Assembly: GCA_021292165.1 (NCBI GenBank)
Contig: CM037878.1
Span: 251,152,968-251,216,967 of the forward strand
DNA length: 64,000 nt
Direction: 5' to 3'
Source: Shinisaurus crocodilurus
Taxonomy: Eukaryota > Chordata > Lepidosauria > Squamata > Shinisauridae
In this document: piece after piece, positions 31,545-42,279 of the stretch
Numbering within the stretch: the first letter of the stretch is position 1
How the letters are laid out: every line of letters begins with the position of its first letter
Position numbers and translations under genes: made by a program
Notes under the pieces: model-generated
What the model was told of the DNA's origin: nothing
The model's input: the letters and a program-made list of their open reading frames with translations, nothing else
Databases searched by the model: none

Positions 31545-31700
31545 GATGGATGAATCTGTCAGTTTCACTTTCTCCCGCATTCAATTTTTTTAAAAAACCC
31601 CTCAAGTTCTTTCCCTTCCGACTATAAAGGACTTTGCAAATTTTGGTAAACTCTTATGAAAAACCAACGGAACTGTTCAATAGGTATGGCCATTTCCAGC
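31545..31700. mobile_element. Possible TAGGGAT-terminus element fragment
   Basis: Starts with 'tagggatggatgaatctgtc'. 'aggtgaatctgtcaattt' begins a similar stretch at 36,551, and the stretch ending at 37,031 closes on 'aatccatccct', the inverse terminus. Likely relics of one terminal-inverted-repeat family; the boundaries here are uncertain. Confidence 0.35.
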
Positions 31701-31844
31701 ATAGAGAGAACCCTGATGTACCTGCCCACCATATAGTTATTAAAGATGAGGAGCCTGTCCGGGGCAGGGGGGAAGTGGTGGTGTCAACTCTAATTAAGCA
31801 CTAATGTGGTTGAACACACAAGGATTCAAACCAAGATGTAATTC

Positions 31845-32215
31845 ATTGCCCCCATATTGCAGGTTGGAAGGGTTGTGGCTGGGAGAAAGTAGTGTATGGC
31901 AGCCCTGCTGTGTAGTTCACACTGAATATTGCAGGTTAGGCCTTGAGTGGTTTACACCAATCCTGCAGTGTTGTCCAGTGAAATTAGACCCCATTGCAGG
32001 TTGGGGATTGGGCAGAAACTGAGAGAGTAGCTTACAACAACCCTGTATATTGTTATCTATAGTTGTTATCCCCATGTTACAGGCTGGACTGAGAAAGTAG
32101 GATACAACCCCCTATTGCAGGTTTGAAGGCTGTGCTGAGAGAGAGATAGAGTAGCTTACAGCAGTCCTGCAATGTAGTCCACTGTTAATATTGCAGGCCA
32201 TAGTTGGGGCTGCGT
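31845..32215 (+). repeat. Decayed tandem repeat, roughly 75-bp period
   Basis: The word ttgcaggtt (or a variant) recurs at about 31,856, 31,929, 31,994, 32,076, 32,114 and 32,190. 'gagagagtagcttaca', 'ccaatcctgcagtgttgtcc' and variants recur between the anchors. Units differ by many substitutions and by length, so the array is old. Confidence 0.6.
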
Positions 32216-32229
32216 AAATTGTCCCCTTA

Positions 32230-33460
32230 GACTTCCACTCAGGTGAAACAAAGCACTCATTTATAATCCGGAACCTCATGTTTCATTGACTTGTGTGCAG
32301 ACCGGTTGCACTTTTAAATGTTCAAAAACTTTTAAAACATGCACATGAAGTAAGACCCTGGTTAGAGCAGGCACTTCTGTCTCTGATGTTAATGTTTGCT
32401 TTTTCAAACCCTCCTGGCACAGGATCAGGTAACAGATGCCTGCGCAGGATACATCGCAATATTTTGTTGAGGGTCCCCATATGTCAACCCTTAATACTTG
32501 ACCATGAGCTTTGACCAAATGCTGTCCTTTGGTGTATCAGATCATGTGCTCCAGCTGATCCCAGTCCCGAAAAGACCACCTATTCCAGAGTCATGACTTA
32601 GGTGGCTCTGAGATAGGTAATAAAGTTGACTCACCCAATGTTGGAAATAGTGTGGGTACATGAGTGATTAACAACAAAGAAACAAAAATACAAATCTTTT
32701 TACAGCAAGGAAAATTATTCCTATTTGTGATGTAGAAAGCATCCATTTCCAATGAATGGATTATTTATTATACAAACATTCAAAAGAGTGTGTTGCTGAC
32801 CACAATGTATTTATAACGTGTGAATTCCCATTAAAAAGCTTGCCAGGCAAAGGTTTATTTCATATACTTAATCACCCACTGTGGTGGCATGCATTAACTT
32901 TGAATTATGTTGTGGTATATTACAGGATACCCTAACATGTTGAACCAAAATTCCATGGAGTTCAGAGGGACTAGGGGTGTGAACCAGCGTCGCAAACTAA
33001 TTTGAAGGTGTACCTCTTGTCACCACTATAATATATCTTGATTCATATAGACCCATGTTATTCACAGAGTGGCTTGCAAGCAACTTTAAAGTGTCCCACA
33101 GGCCACATTAGTGAGTAGCTCTGCTGTATTTGGCTAAGTAATCCTAAACACACTGCCACCCAGAAGGATTGCATTACATTCAGCAGGGCTTCTCATGAGT
33201 AAATACAGGTAATATTCTAGAATTAACATCAAATTATATAACAAAGAAATCTAGCCTTTATGTCACATTTGTACACAACCTTTGCCCAGAGCTGGCCAAA
33301 GGCATTTTGCCACCTGAAGTGAAGGACAGAATGAAGTCCCTCTAAACATCTGAGGAAGCAGGTTTGTTTAGGGGGCCTGGCTGGGACAGGCTGTGTGACA
33401 TACACAACTCTGTCCTTCATTGGAGGGGAGCGGCTGGAGAGACCATGAGGAACAGCCGGG
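32230..33460. other. Unassigned non-coding sequence
   Basis: No gene was recognised. A partial copy of the short interspersed repeat may lie at about 33,140-33,215. ORFs at 32.28-32.52 kb are antiparallel shadows of each other. Confidence 0.35.
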
Positions 33461-33462
33461 AA

Positions 33463-33601
33463 GCTGCCTCTGCTGCTCCCCCCCCCAGCCTCTGCTGCTC
33501 CCCCCCCCAGCCTCTGCTGCTCCCCCCCCCAGCCTCTGCTGCTCCCCCCCCCAGCCTCTGCTGCTCCCCCCAGCCTCTGCTGCCCCCCCCAACATCTGCT
33601 G
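33463..33601. repeat. GC-rich minisatellite, about 24-bp unit
   Basis: Units of the form 'agcctctgctgctcccccc' with a variable C run, about six copies, degenerating on the right. Open in several frames on both strands, giving artefactual repeat ORFs. Confidence 0.9.
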
Positions 33602-33604
33602 CCC

Positions 33605-33681
33605 AAGGTGATTGCTGGGAAATGCTGGGAGTTGTAGGCCTTTTTTTCCTGTCTAAACATGTACAGGATTGTGCCCTTAGC
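33605..33681. mobile_element. M4 MITE, one arm
   Basis: 'gctgggagttgtaggcc', 'cctgtctaaacatg' and 'ggattgtgccctta' match the right arm of the foldback element at 56,145-56,283. The left arm is missing or replaced by the minisatellite. Confidence 0.6.
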
Positions 33682-33689
33682 CATTATCC

Positions 33690-34869
33690 AATGGGAAATT
33701 AATGCCAGTCTCTCCTCAGTTGTGTAGCTTCTGTATCTTGATTTTACTTACTGTGGGTCATTGTTTGTTTACATTCTTGTATTGCTGAATTTTCAAGTAT
33801 TACTAGAATGGTACAACATGGGCTTCATGCTGAAATAATTTCATTCAATGATCATTGCTTTCTATGAGTATGAGCTTCCAGGTTGTTTTTTTTTTTAAAA
33901 TCATCCCTGTTAAAGTTACCACTAAGTCAGCAGTATGCATGGCATAAAGGAACAAGAAAGAAAGGTACGGTACTGTTAAATGCGGGGAAGGGAAACCCCC
34001 AGTTCAAAATATAAAGCAATTAAAGAGCCAATTAGCATCTGTGAATTAATAGGCTCATTTCCACAAATTGTTAAGCAGTGGGGTTCCAATCTGACCATGC
34101 AATTAAAAGAGTTGATTCACTTCAAGGAGGGGGTGGGGCATTTGGCAGGCTCAGTTAACTCCTGGACCTCCAGTGCATGTTTATGGACTACCAAGCCACT
34201 GTAGTGATGTAAAGGAAAATTCTAGCCAACACAGGAAGGTGAACAACTGCTAGAGCCCACCAACACTGCTCTCATTACTTTGGAGATCTCCATGAAACTG
34301 AATTAGCTACCACGGACTTAAAGCTTGCCAATTGTCCTCTTTGGTTTTAGCTGATTTCTGTCATTACTGAAGAATTGCTTTGATTAAATTTAAGAACATT
34401 TTGCTGGAATGAAGCCAGACTGCTTTTAGATATATGAACAGCTGAATCGTTTGGAAATAGAACAAACTGGCAAGCATGCAGTGAGATCTCTTCTTTTCAA
34501 GGATTTTAAAGGGCCAGGATAATATCTGGTTGAAATAGTAAATGTCTAACTTAACTGAGGCCTTGCTATCTTACTAACAATATGCTCTAGTAGGTCTCAT
34601 TTAAGAACCCTGGGTTGAATCCAGGATCTGCCTTCCATTGGCAGAAGAACTAGTCTGCTCACAGAAGATGCTTCTACCTGATTTTCAGGGATCTCCCCCC
34701 CATTCACCAGGGTCCCCCGGCCCACTGTAGCATCTGCATCATCAAGGAAGTGGAAGGGCTGCCATGGGGAGGAGAGGGAAGGGATGTGTACTTCCACTGG
34801 TCCAGAGGCACACACCAAAATCTGGATCTACCCCCCCCACCCCCATCCCAAGTCTTGCTACCAGGCATG
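33690..34869. other. Unassigned non-coding sequence
   Basis: Nothing recognisable as a gene or named repeat. Confidence 0.35.
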
Positions 34870-34877
34870 GTATACAT

Positions 34878-35905
34878 CAGTGATGGCGAACCTTTTTGAG
34901 CCCGAGTGCCCAAACTGCAGCACAAAACCAACTTATTTATTTCAAAGTGCCAACACTGCAATTAAACCTGCAATTTTACCTGCAACACTGCAATTTTAGT
35001 TTAGAGTTGAATCACACAAGCAACCACAGCTTAAATCACACCACCTCCAAGCTGCCAGTGCGTCTTTTGAACCCGACCCAGCAAGGGCTGTCTCCTGACT
35101 CCTCCACATCAGCCCCCTCCCCACAGCCCCTTCTATCCCCCCATGGGCAGAGAGCGAGTGAGCACGCGAGGCGGAGATTTAAAGCGGCAGCCCAGCCACC
35201 CCTTCTCAGGCAGGCAGGCAAGGCTGGAGGAGGGGGTGCGAGAAGGAGGTGGGCAGAGAGTTAGCGCATGAGGCAGAGAGCAGCCAACCGAGCATTTAAA
35301 GCGGCAGCTGCCTGTGACGATAACATGCCAGTTATTTAAATTTTATTTCTCTCCCTACCACCTGGCTGTTAGTTTACATTCACTAACCCAGTGGCTGAGA
35401 TAGGTTAGTTCCAGGGCATCAGTTCCCTCTCTGTCACAAGATTTCCCTCTCTCATCAGACAAACCCGAGCGGACAATCTGTCTGTGGGAGATTAACTCTC
35501 AAAATACCAGGGCTGGTTATTGTGGTGTTTATTTTCTTAAGTAAACATTTCTCTAAGCAGGTACAACTCCTTTTCTCTAACACTCTAATCCTAAACCCTC
35601 AACTCTCAACTAACACTATCTCACACACACAGGCACATATAAACATAGAGCTCCCCCTCCCATCAGAACCCTCTCCAGGCGAGCCCCGATTGGTTGTTGG
35701 GCGCATCTACTCTGCCTAACTGTTAACCCATTCATCACACTGCCCTCCCCGCCTCGCCTCTCCCCGCTTGCTCTCCCACCCCTCGGGGGAATTCTCACGG
35801 TGGGAGGCACCCAGGACCCCTGCCTGATCTCGTTCCTCTTGCGTGCCCACAGAGAGGTCCCTGCGTGCCAGCTGTGGCACGCGTGCCATAGGTTCGCCAT
35901 CACTG
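34878..35905. mobile_element. Non-autonomous hAT transposon with perfect 8-bp TSD (1,028 bp)
   Basis: Ends 'cagtgatggcgaaccttt' and 'aggttcgccatcactg' are inverted repeats. The flanking duplication gtatacat at 34,870-34,877 and 35,906-35,913 is perfect. Subterminal words ('gagtgcccaaactgcagcac', 'gtggcacgcgtgcc') are typical of a widespread tetrapod hAT group. The interior lacks a transposase frame and has GC-rich tracts plus a possible foreign insert with an AT-rich segment at about 35,320-35,720. The intact TIRs and TSD suggest a fairly young insertion. Confidence 0.93.
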
Positions 35906-36359
35906 GTATACATTGTTGATTGAGTCTACTTATAAGTTTTCCCTTATCAGAAAATTATAATGTGATACCATTTTTTCTTCCCAGATTTTATAGAATAATC
36001 TTCAGAAAGACATTTCCATTGAAACACTCTAAGGAAAGGGAGTACTTTTACAAAAAAATAATATCCATTGTGGGCAAATTTGACCAGAACTGAAATGCCT
36101 TCATGCCTGTTGCTTATTGGTCCACAGATGGGCTGGTACCCAGGGAATCTCAGTGCCAAAATTGTACAACATAAGAAAACTGCCATCCTCCTCCACCTTT
36201 CTTATTACTTTCTGGCCTTACCTGGTTTCAAGAAGAATTTGATATCAGTAAACTAGAGCTATTTGTATGACACTTTTATCTATGCACCAGCACCACCCCA
36301 TTTCAGAACCTAATCAAGAGATAGTTATAGAGATTTATATCAGCAAGCCTAAACACTAG

Positions 36360-36485
36360 GGAATATGCCGTATTGAACACAATGGGACTTATTTCTGAGT
36401 AGACAACATAGGATTACTTACATGGGGAGTAAATCCCACTGAACTTACTTTTAAGTAGACATGTATAGGTTTGCACTGTCAGGCT
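36360..36485. repeat. Short squamate interspersed repeat
   Basis: 'gggacttatttctgagtaga', 'ggagtaaatcccactgaac' and 'tagacatgtatagg' match the 1.0-kb repeat. Two partial copies appear joined. Confidence 0.6.
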
Positions 36486-36550
36486 ATATTTTTTCCCTGC
36501 TTTGCCAGTTCTTTCATGGCTCCCAAAAAATTTACATGACATGACTACAA

Positions 36551-37031
36551 ATAGGTGAATCTGTCAATTTCAGTTTCAATCAATTTCTCATTTTTCCAGC
36601 TTTAAGTTTATTTCAGCCTGATTCTGCATCAGTGCACGACTTTTTTTTTTTTAAAGTCTGTCTGAAAATCTCTATGCATCATGTGTGATGTGCACCTATG
36701 CTTGCATTACTATCAAAATAGTACCAGCCATGTCTCCTGGCTGGTTTCATATAATCAGATCTAATTTGTATGCTTTTCTTCCTTTAACCTCATGGCAGTT
36801 TATGATCTATCCTTACTCCAGTTCTTACACTAACAATAGCCTTGTAAGGTTTACACAATAGTCTTGTGGGAGTTACACCTAGGTAAATGGCTAGAGGATT
36901 GCAGCGTAATTTACTACAAAAAAGGGGAGAGAGGGTTGAGATTGAATCAGCCACCAATTGAAATTGAAACTGAATCAGCTGCCAAAAATCTCAGAATTAG
37001 ATTAAATACTCAATCCTAATCCATCCCTAAT
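36551..37031. mobile_element. Possible terminal-inverted-repeat element (TAGGGAT group)
   Basis: The left part has 'ctgtcaatttcagtttcaat' and the right part 'caattgaaattgaaactg', which are inverted. The right end 'aatccatccct' mirrors the tagggatgg start at 31,545. Degenerate. Confidence 0.45.
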
Positions 37032-37034
37032 TGA

Positions 37035-38490
37035 AATCATTGATCTTTACTTGCCTTTTCCAAACACTGGTCAGTGCTGCTGTACTTAGACATACATTGC
37101 TTGAGGAAAAACTCAGGGCAATTGACCACCTGGCAACTTGATGCAGGCATGGTGTTGATTGCTCTATGCAATCCTATGTGGTAACTTGTTTTCTGAATGC
37201 GCTGGAGGCCATCTTGCCTAAACCATAGGGTCAGTTGTACAGCATGTATAAACAGCATTGGTACAGGATTGCGGCCCACTTTTTGTGCTTCTCTATCACT
37301 CCTAACAATCAAAACTGCTTGGCCCTACAGTACATAATAGACTACTTGGTGGATCTGGTCCCCCCCCCCAAAAAAAAACATGGGGCATATAGAAATACAT
37401 TTAGAATAATGATTTCCCAGGGCTCTAACTCATATGGAGAGCATACACAGATAGAAAAGACTCCCCACTGCAGAATGCTCAACATTTAGAGAGTGACAGA
37501 GGAGGTTGTGTGTGGAGATTATACATGGAAAATGAATGCCTACACAAGGCTAATGTGAATGTAAAATACTTCTGCTGCTTATAGATTAACATTACCTGTG
37601 TGACTGGAGAGGGAGCATTTTGCAACTGCTACAGTTTGAAAATGGTAGGCATGGCAATCTTTTTATTTGGTTGACCATAGGCCTTACCAGTGTTTGAAAA
37701 TGGACTACTTGAAAGACTAGCAATGTGCTAATGGATTTATCATGAAGTTCTTATATCAAAAATGTTGGAGGATAACTCGTTCTAAAGCGGTTTTTAAATA
37801 CAGTAAGGCAAAATCTATGAAAGCACAAGAATTACAGTAATCCTTTTAGAATTAAGTTCTTGGCCATCAAAGAATAAATATTTCAAGAAGAGGTACAGCA
37901 CTAGTCTTTGTTAAGTGTAGCATGAGTACATTGCTGGCAAACAGCCACTGTAGTATTGGTCTAATTACAATAAGCACTGCCTCCTTGGTGCTATGAAAGA
38001 TGACCGACACTAAAGAGATCATGGATCACCTAAACCAATTTAGGTTGCATGTAATCTGAGAGTGAAAGTCTTTTAGGAGAATGGAGTAATATAGGCATTT
38101 TGAGCACCTGGGGAGATGGAGAATTAGCATGGGCTTTACGATGGCTGGGTGAACAAGAGTAGAGGTGTTTGTCATGGAGGGCAAAAAAGTACCGGATAGT
38201 ATCAGAAGATGTAAGAAATAGGATGATGGTCTTCCTGGAACAGTGGAAGGAGGACATGGACAGGAGATTTAATAAGGTCACAACTTTTATTGAATGTGGA
38301 GGCAGGACAGGGTTTATTGTTTAATCTGTAAATCTGAGCACACTGAAAGAGAATCCTGGGAAGAGAGGCTTTGCTCTATGATGTAGGACATGTTTTGCAT
38401 GCATAAACTCCCAGATTCAGGCTCCAACGTTCAAGCTTAGCGCTGCTGCCACGGTAAGGCCTGGCTCTGGCCATCTTATCTCCCCTCCAT
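37035..38490. other. Unassigned non-coding sequence
   Basis: No gene was recognised. 38,385-38,425 has a weak resemblance ('catgttttgcatgcat') to the tRNA-derived SINE body. Confidence 0.35.
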
Positions 38491-38491
38491 T

Positions 38492-38935
38492 AGGATGATA
38501 AAGGGACTGGAAACAAGGCCCTATGAGGAGAGACTGAAAGAACTGGGCATGTTTAGCCTTCAGAAGAGGAGACTGAGGGGAGATATGATAGCACTCTTCC
38601 AGTACTTAAAGGGTTGTCACACAGAGGAGGGCCAGGATCTCTTCTCGATCATCCCAGTTTGCAGGACATGGAATAATGGGCTCGAGTTACAGGAACCCAG
38701 ATTCCACCTAAACATCAGAAAAAATTTCCTGACTGTTAGAGCAATGAGACAATGGAACCAACTACTTAGGGAGGCGGTGGGCTCTCCCACTCTGGAGGCA
38801 TTCAAGGTGCAGCTGGACAGCCATCTGTCAGGGATGCTTTGGCTTGGATTCCTGCACTGAGCAGGGGGTTGGACTCGATGGCCTTGTAGGCCCCTTCCAA
38901 CTCTACTTTTCTATGATTCTATGATTCTTTAAAAC
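38492..38935 (+). mobile_element. CR1 LINE, 3' end with diagnostic tail
   Basis: A 121-codon open frame from 38,495 carries MIKGLETRPYEERLKELG, FSLQKRRLRGDMIALFQYLK and the RKNFLTVRAMRQWNQL-type words of the CR1 ORF2 C-terminus, ending at a stop at 38,860. The 3' UTR has 'gcagggggttggactcgatg' and ends in the CR1-specific 3' octamer-like repeat 'ttctatgattctatgattct'. 5' truncated, so not mobile, but its tail is intact and matches the tail of the two 5S-headed SINEs here. Confidence 0.93.
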
Positions 38936-39083
38936 CCCTTATGGGATTTGAACAAATTTTACAAGACCTGAGTACTGATTTTGAACTTTGGTGCACTAGA
39001 GGTTGGTAACTTGGATTTTATTCTTTTTGTCTCTAGCAAATATAGATAGTATTGAGAAGCATGGGTGAATCTTTAGAAATTAA

Positions 39084-39176
39084 TGGTGCAACTCTATTTA
39101 GGCAGAAAAAAGTCCTGCAGTTCCCTGGGAGTTGTAGGACCGTTTTCAGTCTAAACATGCATAGGATTGTGCCTTA
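39084..39176. mobile_element. M4 foldback MITE (shortened)
   Basis: 'taatggtgcaactctattta' and 'ggcagaaaaaagtcctgcag' are inverted against 'gggagttgtaggac', 'cagtctaaacatgc' and 'ataggattgtgcctta'. A shorter relative of 56,145-56,283. Confidence 0.6.
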
Positions 39177-39244
39177 AAGCAATAGGAGTGCCATGGACTG
39201 AAACTGACATATTGTACTGGGTCATCCTTTTCCAGTGAGAGCCC

Positions 39245-39868
39245 ATATTTCAAAGGCGGAACACATGCTTTGTGTGTGGAAGGTCCCAGGATTGGTTCAA
39301 TCCCTGCAGGTTTTTATGGTCAAAAGTAACTAGCTATCAGTCCTGTGCCTGAGGCCCTGTACAGCCATTGACTATTCAGAGTAGAGGTCCCCAGCCTCTA
39401 TGGGTTGATGCTCACAGCTTGAATTTTGAGAGTGTCATGGGTGCTCTCACAGAATGGCTGCCATGGGGGGGGGGGGGTTGCCCATTCAAAAAAATTGCTG
39501 CCATGGTAGGCATGGCCAGACACAAACACTCATTTCCCAGAAGGCAACTGGTAAAACTAAAAGAAAAGTAACTTTGCCAATAACAAGGCAGAAGTGTGGC
39601 CTGAGCTCCATAATACAAAACTACTCTTTTGAACCCAAATAAAGATGGCACTGTCTGGAGGGCAGCACTTTGCTTTGCCGCATACCCGCTTCCCAGTTAA
39701 AAAAAATAATTTAAATAATATTAAGAAATAAAGTTAAAATCAGGAGGGGCAGGGAGCCTGGCTGGGATTGGTTTGAGACCCCACGATTAGACAATATATA
39801 GGTTATATACTGGACTATATGGACCAATGGTATGATCAAGCATAAGGGAGCTTCTTACATTTATATAT
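39245..39868 (+). mobile_element. tRNA-derived SINE (copy 2), split by a hAT
   Basis: The left part (39,245-39,381) has 'cggaacacatgcttt' and 'ggttcaatccctgcagg' (B-box-like). The right part (39,786-39,868) has 'ttagacaatatata', 'ggactatatggaccaatggt' and 'agggagcttcttaca'. These are the body and 3' words of the SINE at 1,979-2,590. Confidence 0.6.
39382..39785. mobile_element. Non-autonomous hAT-like element nested in the SINE
   Basis: Ends 'gaggtccccagcct' and 'ggtttgagacccca' are near-inverted, of the CAGGGGTCCCC hAT style. The interior includes 'aatggctgccatggg' repeated once and a G run. The TSD is eroded. Confidence 0.55.
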
Positions 39869-39869
39869 T

Positions 39870-40500
39870 ATTGTTTTCTGTATTTCTCTCTTCATAATCT
39901 TAAAAATGTCAAAAGTTGCACAATGCTACTGATCATATGTTTCCTCAGAAAGCACATCATTGTACTGACCCTTACTGTTTCAAAAGGTGGCTGGTCAAAA
40001 TATTTCTGACTGTAATTTTATGGTCAGAAGCTCATTTCCTATTTCACAGAGCTGTTTGTTCATATTGAGTGCTATGGATCAATTTTCATGAAGGCTGATT
40101 ACTTCATTCCACCAACAAGGCTTATGTTGAATATTGGCATCCTAGCAGATCAATAAGTCAGACGCCTCATGGAAATAGATTATATGGCAAGCCTGTGCAG
40201 TGCATATAATCTACACAATGAATGAAACCATTTTCAGGTTCACAAGCAACCTTGAGTAAAGTTGACCTAAGCTGAAACATGGACATCCTTATCCTTGTTT
40301 ACCAATCTCCACTACCACATCATATTCTGAATTCAAACAGTTGATCTGATCTGTTTTGGGTGTTGTTTCAGTTTGCAATTTCTGTCAATTTCAGCTGGAC
40401 TACAGATGAGGGTTAAGAATCCCCCTCATGTTTTGAACATGTGTGTTGAAACAGGACCAAAAACTGGCTGGAGGCAGGAGTCTTTGTAATGGTGGCATGG
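39870..40500. other. Unassigned non-coding sequence
   Basis: Nothing recognisable apart from possible diverged LINE sequence close to the CR1 copy that follows. Confidence 0.35.
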
Positions 40501-40504
40501 TAAA

Positions 40505-42273
40505 ATGTGAATCAAGATGGCTTCTGCAAAGGTAGGTCATGTCTCACTAACCCTTTAGAGTTCTTTGACAGTGTCAATAAATATGTGGACAGCGGTGATC
40601 TGGTAGACCCTGTTTACTTGAACTTCTAAAAGGCTTTTGACAAAGTCCCTCACCAAAGATTCCTGTGCAAACTTAGTAGTCATGGAATAACAGGAGAGGT
40701 CCTCTTATGGATCAGTAACTGGTTAAAGAACAGAAAGCAGAGAGTAGGAATACATGGTGAATTTTCCCAATGGAAGGATGTAAACAGTGGGGTCCCACTG
40801 GGACCTGTATTGGGACCAATGCTTTTCAACTTGTTCATAAATGATCTGGAATTCAGAGTGAGCACTGGTAGGGATGTAACCGCTCGCCTCGAGTGGGCGT
40901 AGCATGTTGAAATCGGCCCCGCTCACACCCGCCCGAGGTGAGCGGGCCTAACCAGGTCCCAGTCCCCGCTCGCCTCTCTGCGGCGAGCCACCCGTGCCGG
41001 CCCTGTCACATCACTTCTGGCTGGCCGGAAGTGATGCGACGGGACCCTGCGCCGGCATGCCGGGACCCCGCACTGCGGCTTTTCCGTAGAAACCAGGGCA
41101 ACAGGGCTTAAAACAGCCCTGGTTTCTACGTAGAAACTGCCCTGGTTTCTACGGAAAAGCTGCAATGCGGGGTCCCGGCGCGGGCGGCGCGGAGAATTGC
41201 TCCGCTGAGAAGCGAGGCAAGGTGGGCCGGGGGGCCCAGGTACATGAACACCCCTAGGAGCAGTGAGGTGGCCAAGTTTCCAGGCGACACCAAATTATTT
41301 AGGGTGGGGTTTCAAAGAGCTCCTATAGGATCTCTACAAACTGGGAGACTAAGCAACAAAATTGCAACTGTGGTTCAGTGTATGCAAGTGTAAAGTGATG
41401 CATGTTGGGCCAAAAAAATCCCAACTTCACGTATAAGCTGGTGGAATCTGACCTAGCGGTGACTGACCAAGAAAGAAATCTTGGGGTTATGGTGGGCAGC
41501 TTGATGAAAATGTTGACCCAGTGTGCATCTGCAGTGAAAAAGGCAAATTCCATGTTAGGAATTATTATGAAAGGAATCAAAAATAAAATGGCCAAGCTCA
41601 TACAAATCGATGGAATGACCACACATGGAATACTGTGCACAGTTCTGGTCACCATACCTAAAAAAGGATACTGTAGAATTGAAAAAAAAAAAAAAAAAAG
41701 CAGAAATGGGTAACTAAAATAATCAAGGGGCTGGAGAATCTCTCCTATGAGAAAAGGTTTTGACATCTGGGATTGTTTAGCTGAGAAAAAGGACGAGTGA
41801 GGGGAGACATGATAGAGGTGTACAAAATTATGCATGGTGTGGAGAAAATGGACAGGGAGACATTTTCCTTCCTCTCTCATAATACTAGAACCTGGAGCCA
41901 TCCAATGAAGCTGATTGGTGGGAGATTCAGGACAGATAAATGGAAGTACTTCACACAGTGCATAATTAAGCTATGGAATTCACTTCCGCAAGATAGGGAT
42001 GGCCATCAATTTGGATGGCTTTAAAAAGGGATTGGACAAATTCATGGAGGAGAAGGCTATCAATAGCTACTAGTCTTAGTGGCTATATGCTATTTCCAAT
42101 ATCAGAGGCAGTATGCCTACGTACACTAGTTGATGGGGAACATGGGCAGGAGGGTATTGTTGCAGTCATGTCCTAATTGTGGCTTTCCCTTGTGCAGCTC
42201 ATTGGCCACCTTGTGAACAAAATGCTGGACTAGATGAATCCTGGTCTGATCCAGCATGGCTCTTATGTTCTTA
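40505..42273 (+). mobile_element. CR1 LINE, RT domain to 3' end, split by a foldback element
   Basis: Broken reading frames give, in order, VNKYVDSG-like sequence, FDKVPHQR (with an upstream stop and an Asn at the catalytic Asp position), SHGITGEVLLWISNWLKN, GPMLFNLFINDLEFRVSTG, then after the insertion EVAKF and a destroyed F-A-D-D motif (reads FPGDT), SYEKRF-like and RGDMIEVYKIMHGVEK words. The 3' UTR ends in 'ggtctgatccagcatggc' and 'tcttatgttctta' (42,273). A poly-A run at 41,681-41,699 is internal. Multiple frameshifts and stops make it a fossil. The different 3' end shows a CR1 subfamily distinct from the one at 38.5 kb. Confidence 0.9.
40871..41254. mobile_element. GC-rich foldback element nested in CR1 with TA duplication
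   Basis: 384-bp insertion flanked by TA on both sides (40,869-40,870 and 41,255-41,256). Removing it with one TA rejoins the CR1 frame. Ends gggatgt and acacccc are short inverted repeats. The interior is a long imperfect palindrome: 'gcttttccgtagaaaccagg' (from 41,078) pairs with 'cctggtttctacggaaaagc' (to 41,160), and CCGCACTGCGG/TGCAATGCGGGG-type arms lie outside that. TA duplication suggests the Tc1/mariner group. GC content is far above its neighbours. Confidence 0.75.
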
Positions 42274-42279
42274 GATCTA

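Noticed and set aside
33229..33702. ORFs with Gly/Gln or Ser/Ala/Pro repeats
   Set aside because: Created by the 24-bp C-rich minisatellite, open in several frames on both strands.
41323..41901. 192-codon minus-strand ORF
   Set aside because: Antisense shadow of the CR1 LINE on the plus strand.
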